Shown: in pieces, positions 59,862 through 64,000 of the stretch
Layout: the number at the start of each line of letters is the position of its first letter
Numbering within the stretch: position 1 is the stretch's first letter
The notes under the pieces: generated by a model
Database searches by the model: none
What the model was told of the DNA's origin: nothing
Seen by the model: the letters and a program-made list of their open reading frames with translations, nothing else
Assembly (NCBI RefSeq): GCF_014648515.1
Contig: NZ_BMRG01000013.1
Span: 131,188 to 195,187 of the forward strand
DNA length: 64,000 bases
Direction: 5' to 3'
Source: Saccharothrix coeruleofusca
Lineage (GTDB): Bacteria; Actinomycetota; Actinomycetes; Mycobacteriales; Pseudonocardiaceae
Translations under genes and position numbers: made by a program

Positions 59862-60551
59862 GTGAACCGCCCGCGCCGCCCCGGCAAGTGGTACTTCGTC
59901 GTCGTGATCGCGAGCGTGGGCCTGTTCGCCGCCATCCCCTTCGCGCACGCCGCCCACCGGCTGCGCAGGAAGGCCCTGTGGCTGTGGACCGCGGCCTACG
60001 CGGCTCTCGGAACGACACTGATGATCATCGTTCCGCCCAGTGAGGTGGACCACCCCGAGGGGTCGGCCCAGGACGTGCTCAGCTCGGTCGTCGGCGCTGT
60101 CGCCGTGGCGACCGTGGTCGCGGCCTGCCTGCAGCTCAGCCGCGTCCGGCGCGAGGTCTACGCGCTCCCCGAGCCGGTCCTGCCGCCCGCGAGGCCCGCC
60201 GACCCGTGGGCGTCCGACCCGGCGGTCGCCGCCGCGCTGGCGATGCGCGCCAAGCGCGACCAGGCACGCGCTCTCGCCGCGAGCGATCCGGTGTTGGCGC
60301 GGGACCTGCGCATCGGCCGCCCCGACCTGCCCAGGCAGTACGACGACGGCGGCCTGCTGGACATCAACACCGCCCCGCCCCAGCTCATCGCGGCCGTGTG
60401 CGAGCTCGACGCGACAGCCGCCCAGCAGATCGAGGACGCCCGGCGGCGGCACCCCGTCCCGTTCGGCTCGGTGGACGAGCTGCTGGTCTTCGCCGACCTG
60501 GACGTGAGCACGTGGGACCGGCTGCGTGATCGTGCGGTCGTGATCCCCTGA
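59862..60551 (+). CDS. Membrane protein with ComEA-like helix-hairpin-helix
   Basis: The 229-residue protein has three N-terminal membrane segments (about 10-28, 40-58, 71-92), a linker, and a C-terminal helix-hairpin-helix domain (about 165-229) starting LLDINTAPPQLIAAV, as in ComEA-type DNA-binding proteins. The hydrophobic parts anchor it, so it could hold DNA at the membrane. No competence genes are near. GTG at 59862 follows GTGGAGG. Confidence 0.75.
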   Translation: MNRPRRPGKWYFVVVIASVGLFAAIPFAHAAHRLRRKALWLWTAAYAALGTTLMIIVPPSEVDHPEGSAQDVLSSVVGAVAVATVVAACLQLSRVRREVYALPEPVLPPARPADPWASDPAVAAALAMRAKRDQARALAASDPVLARDLRIGRPDLPRQYDDGGLLDINTAPPQLIAAVCELDATAAQQIEDARRRHPVPFGSVDELLVFADLDVSTWDRLRDRAVVIP

Positions 60552-60814
60552 GGGACGCGGCTCGAACACCTCGGATAGCACCGGATCAGCAAGTCTGAAA
60601 CACAGTTCACCGCACCGATAACTCATCTTTCGGGTGAACACACGAGAAGAACGGGGCGACCCCCCTCCTCCTCGGCCGGCCACTGACATACTCCGGGCCA
60701 ACCCGCGCCGAATCCGATGACTGCGGCATCGGACGGCTCGTCGTGTGCAAGCCTGGGGCACCAGTAGCGGTGTTTCGCGAGTACCGGGTTGGCTGCCAGG
60801 AGGAGGGGAATTCC

Positions 60815-61310
60815 ATGCGATTCCTGACCGGTGCCGGTGGGCCCACCGCCGGGGCGATCATGCAGGTTGAGCCGGGCAGATCCTGGGGCTGAAGGCCCGC
60901 TACGAGGCGGTCCGGAACATGGTCCAGGACTTCCTGGACAGCCAGGAGTGCAACCTGATCGCCAAGCCGCTGGCGGACGACGAGGTGTCGAAGGACGCCG
61001 CCGGGGTCTTCGCCGAGAACGCAACCACGGCGATCGACGTCACCAGACGCGGCTCGCTGAACAGCTTGGCCAACTCCATCGGCGCCTTCTGGATCGCGAT
61101 CGGGTCGCGTTCGTCGTGGGCGCGACGGGCGCGGTGGCCGCCGCGACGGCCGCGCTGGAGGCGCACACCAACACCATCGAGACCGAGCAGGCGGCGATCC
61201 GGCAGAGGATCCGTGATCTCGGGTCCGACTGGTCGATGCCGAACACCGCGGACATGGCCGACGCGAGCGTCAGCGACGGCGACGGGTCGGACTGGCGTCC
61301 GGGGTCGTGA
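60815..61310 (+). pseudogene. Frameshifted ESX-like gene
   Basis: From ATG 60815 (after AGGAGGGGAA) a plausible 160-residue helical protein can be read only by changing frame twice: near 60869, where one base appears lost, and near 61050, where one appears gained. Segments are MRFLTGAGGPTAGAIMQVEP, then ILGLKARYEAVRNMVQDFL and KDAAGVFAENATTAIDVTRR, then LAEQLGQLHRRLLDRDRVAF and a C-terminal ALEAHTNTIETEQAA helix. The helical style resembles type VII secretion-associated proteins. Genuine decay or assembly error cannot be separated here. Confidence 0.5.
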
Positions 61311-61780
61311 CGAGCCAGGCACACGGAGGCGGGCGGTCTGCTGCTCGCCAAGAGAGTCCGGCTCCGGACCGCCGAGTGACAACAGCAATTCGCGAGCATT
61401 ACTCGCTTTATTCAAGCCTCCACTCCGATGGAGATCAGCGCCCAGCGACCCCAGTCCTTGATCAACCACTCCGCTTTCTCGAACGCGGGCGTGGCGTACT
61501 ACGAGGCGATGGCATAGCGGCGCTCGCCGGTCTTGTTGCGACTCAACCCCCTTTCGTCAAGCCACACCTGCGCAGACTCCGGCGATGACCTCGGAGGCGG
61601 GTCCACACCCGTTCCCCCGCACTCACGACGCCACGAAACGATCACTCGTGAGCGTTTCACCCGTTCGACTGATTCAGTGCGTTAACAGTGACGTGGGCTG
61701 GAGCGATGTCAGATCATTCGCCTCACAAGATCGCCTGCCCTGGCGAAGATCGTGTCGATCCGCTCGTCCGAAGGAGTTCG
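61311..61780. other. 470-bp region without a clear gene
   Basis: The stretch is AT-richer than the average and has short ORFs only, such as a 29-codon frame at 61428 with no convincing ribosome-binding site. It probably contains the promoter of the nuclease gene downstream and remains of decayed DNA. Confidence 0.4.
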
Positions 61781-63850
61781 GTGAAGGCCAGCGAGACCAC
61801 CCTCCGCAGTCTGCTGCAGGGGGAACGCCAGTACGTCGTCCCGCTCTACCAGCGCCCCTACAGCTGGGAGCGCAAGGACCTCGACCAGCTCTGGCAGGAC
61901 ATCATCGGGGTGGTCGACAGCGGCGGGACCGCGTCGCACTTCCTCGGCTCGGTGGTCCTCGCGCCCAGCCCGGCCAACACGCCCGCAGGCGTGCAGGTGT
62001 GGCTGGTGGTGGACGGCCAGCAGCGGCTGACCACGCTGTCGATCCTGCTGTGCGCGATCCGCGACCACGTGCGCGGCGAGGACGCCAGGCTGGCCGAGAA
62101 GATCGACGACCTCTACCTGTTCAACCGCTTCGCCGACGGCCAGGAGCGCTACACCCTGCTGCCCACCCAGGCCGACCGGCCTTCGTGGATCAAGCTGCTG
62201 GAGCGGGCCCCGGACGCGGGCGGCACGGACCGCATCGGCGAGGCCTACCGGTTCTTCCGCAAGGCGCTGGTCACCGTGGACGACCCGGAGGACCCGCACG
62301 ACATCGCCCGCATCGAGCAGGCCATCGCGGGCCAGCTGTCCATCGTGGAGATCGCGGCGCACCCGGACGACAACGTGCACCGGATCTTCGAGTCGCTCAA
62401 CCACACCGGCCAGCCGCTCACCCAGGCCGACCTGCTGCGCAACTACCTGTTCATGCGCCTGCCCACTAGGGCCGATCACGTCTACCGGCAGCAGTGGCTG
62501 CCGCTGCAGGAGCTGCTGACCACCAAGCAACTGGAGGAGCTGGTCTGGCTGGACCTGGTGCTGCGCGGCGACGACCGGGCCACCCAGGACGCGGTCTACC
62601 AGGCGCAGCAGCAACGGCTGGGCAAGCTGTCGGGCGAGGACGAGATCGAGGACTGGGTCACCGAGCTGCACCACAAGGCGCGGTTGTTCCGCAGAATCCT
62701 CGCACCGGAGACCGAACCGGACCCGGCCCTGCGGCGCGCGCTGGACCGCCTCCGGCGCTGGGCCGCGCAGGTGGTGCACCCGATCGCGCTGCTGGTGATG
62801 ACCGCGCACCACAACGGCCACCTCACCGCTTGGGAGGCCACGCGGGCCTTGCGCGTGGTGGAGAGCTTCCTGGTGCGCAGGATGATCGTCGGCATCGGCA
62901 CGACGGGCACCAACCGCATCCTGATGACCCTGGTCAAGGAACTCGGCGACGTCGTGCCCACGGCCGAGGAGATCACCCGCGCGCTGTCCGGTCCGCGCAA
63001 GAAGTTCCCCAGCGATCAGCTGGTGCGGGACGCGGTGCTGGTGAACAACTTCTACTGGATGGGCCGGGGACCGCAGCGCACGTTCGTGCTGCGGTGCCTG
63101 GAGGAGGACTACAACCACGACGAGCCGATCGACTTCGCCAACTCGAAGCTGACCATCGAGCACGTGCTGCCCCAGTCCCCCACCCAGGAGTGGCGGGACA
63201 TGCTGACCGAGGAGCTGTCCGGCGACGAGACGCCCGAGGACCTGCACGCCCGGCTCGTGCACACCCTGGGCAACCTGACGTTGACCGCCTACAACGGCAA
63301 GCTGGCCAACGACGGCTTCGCCGCCAAGAAGAAGATCCTCCGCGACAGCGGCATGGCGATGAACCGCGAGATCGCCGACGCGGAACGGTGGGGCGCGAAG
63401 GAGATCCGGGAGCGCAGTCGGGCGCTGGCCGAACGCGCGCTGCGCATCTGGCCCGGTCCGCTCGACGCGGCCGACGACATCCCGATCGAGCCGAGGTGGC
63501 GCAAGCTGACCGAGGTGCTGGCGTGCATCCCCGCCGGGCGGTGGACCAGCTACTCCGATGTGGCGGAGGTGATCGGCAGCCACCCGGTGTCGGTCGGGTC
63601 GCGGTTGGGCGGCTCGGCGATCCCCAACGCGCACCGCGTGCTCCGGGGCAGTGGCGAGGTCTCGCCGGACTTCCGCTGGCCCGACCCGGACCGCACCGAC
63701 GACCCAGTGACGGTGCTGCGCGCCGAGGGGGTCGAGTTCGACGCCAAGGGGCGGGCCTCGGCCCAACAGCGCCTGACCGCCGTCGACTTGGCGCGGCTGG
63801 CAGATCTGGACGTCGACGTGCCCGAGCTCGCCTCGAAATCCGTGGACTGA
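61781..63850 (+). CDS. GmrSD-type DUF262-DUF1524 nuclease fused to an ATL domain
   Basis: The 689-residue protein has a DUF262 domain with YVVPLYQRPYSWERKDLDQLW and the DGQQRLTTL NTPase motif (about residues 20-85), a helical middle and a DUF1524 HNH-type domain near 455-540 (LTIEHVLPQSP, TLGNLTLTAYN). A C-terminal MGMT/alkyltransferase-like domain (about 570-689) contains IPAGRWTSYSDVA and IPNAHRVLRGSG. The usual PCHR Cys is absent (NAHR), so it should bind, not repair, alkylated bases. GmrSD proteins cut modified phage DNA. GTG at 61781 follows AAGGAG. Confidence 0.9.
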   Translation: MKASETTLRSLLQGERQYVVPLYQRPYSWERKDLDQLWQDIIGVVDSGGTASHFLGSVVLAPSPANTPAGVQVWLVVDGQQRLTTLSILLCAIRDHVRGEDARLAEKIDDLYLFNRFADGQERYTLLPTQADRPSWIKLLERAPDAGGTDRIGEAYRFFRKALVTVDDPEDPHDIARIEQAIAGQLSIVEIAAHPDDNVHRIFESLNHTGQPLTQADLLRNYLFMRLPTRADHVYRQQWLPLQELLTTKQLEELVWLDLVLRGDDRATQDAVYQAQQQRLGKLSGEDEIEDWVTELHHKARLFRRILAPETEPDPALRRALDRLRRWAAQVVHPIALLVMTAHHNGHLTAWEATRALRVVESFLVRRMIVGIGTTGTNRILMTLVKELGDVVPTAEEITRALSGPRKKFPSDQLVRDAVLVNNFYWMGRGPQRTFVLRCLEEDYNHDEPIDFANSKLTIEHVLPQSPTQEWRDMLTEELSGDETPEDLHARLVHTLGNLTLTAYNGKLANDGFAAKKKILRDSGMAMNREIADAERWGAKEIRERSRALAERALRIWPGPLDAADDIPIEPRWRKLTEVLACIPAGRWTSYSDVAEVIGSHPVSVGSRLGGSAIPNAHRVLRGSGEVSPDFRWPDPDRTDDPVTVLRAEGVEFDAKGRASAQQRLTAVDLARLADLDVDVPELASKSVD

Positions 63851-64000
63851 CAGTTCTCTGACGCAGGCAGTGGCGCAGCGCCTCCGCACCGGGACCGCCG
63901 TGATCGGTGCGTTCCCGGTGCTGGAAGCACCGGTGCCGGTCGGCCCCGCCGTCCACCGCGGCCGGCCCACCCACCCCCTGATGGCAGGCGAAGGGAATGT

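Noticed and set aside
61428-61517. 29-codon ORF upstream of the GmrSD-ATL gene
   Set aside because: No convincing ribosome-binding site and no recognisable motif; included only as part of the non-coding gap.

Overview
The window is very GC-rich actinobacterial chromosome, most likely from the order Pseudonocardiales (a Saccharothrix/Actinosynnema/Lentzea-type organism). The lineage is inferred from frequent GTG and TTG starts, leaderless-looking genes, an XRE/DUF5753 + DUF397 pair, duplicated DUF3558 lipoproteins beside type VII secretion genes, and DUF3040, DUF3000 and DUF6319 proteins. No rRNA, tRNA, CRISPR array or insertion sequence was recognised.

1-17 kb: the tail of a probable NnrD repair enzyme, an ABC-F ATPase, DUF3040, ZapE, a RibD-like reductase, a TetR/metallo-beta-lactamase pair with its palindromic operator, a LigC-type DNA ligase, an EamA transporter, a TAP-like hydrolase that lacks its nucleophile, an unusual 33-residue eight-cysteine mini-protein, DUF6319 and DUF2238 proteins, a secreted GH81 beta-1,3-glucanase with a CBM6, and a stand-alone LigD polymerase. 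17-22.4 kb: XRE/DUF397, then a small type VII secretion locus (two DUF3558 lipoproteins, a YxxxD protein, a PPE-like protein, EspG) whose two promoters share a conserved 40-bp box. 22.3-29.6 kb: TetR-controlled acyl-CoA dehydrogenases, an alpha/beta hydrolase, a serine hydrolase, L-asparaginase II and MsrB.

29.8-34.1 kb is the most interesting part: a tightly packed six-gene operon of three TIGR04222-type proteins, two with C-terminal Gly/Cys-rich tails, followed by a DUF692 (MNIO) multinuclear iron enzyme, a small partner protein and a lipoprotein. MNIO enzymes modify cysteines in RiPP precursors, so the Cys-rich tails of membrane proteins are candidate substrates. Two tandem secreted S8 proteases follow (34.3-41.0 kb).

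41-64 kb: a YbaB-like protein, the hemE-hemG-hemQ haem operon, DUF3000, M19 dipeptidase, a LuxR response regulator, RNase D, a MerR/membrane-protein pair, a beta-oxidation operon (thiolase plus FadB-type enzyme), two DUF72 proteins flanking an HTH/PD-(D/E)XK protein, an HNH nuclease, a secreted I36-like protein, a pRiA4b ORF-3 protein, a helix-hairpin-helix membrane protein, a frameshifted gene, and a GmrSD (DUF262-DUF1524) nuclease fused to an alkyltransferase-like domain.

Three intergenic regions, all between convergent genes, carry copies of an apparently undescribed repeat: two GGGTRGT boxes exactly 32 bp apart. Family names come from recognition of motifs in the translated sequence; no database search was run.
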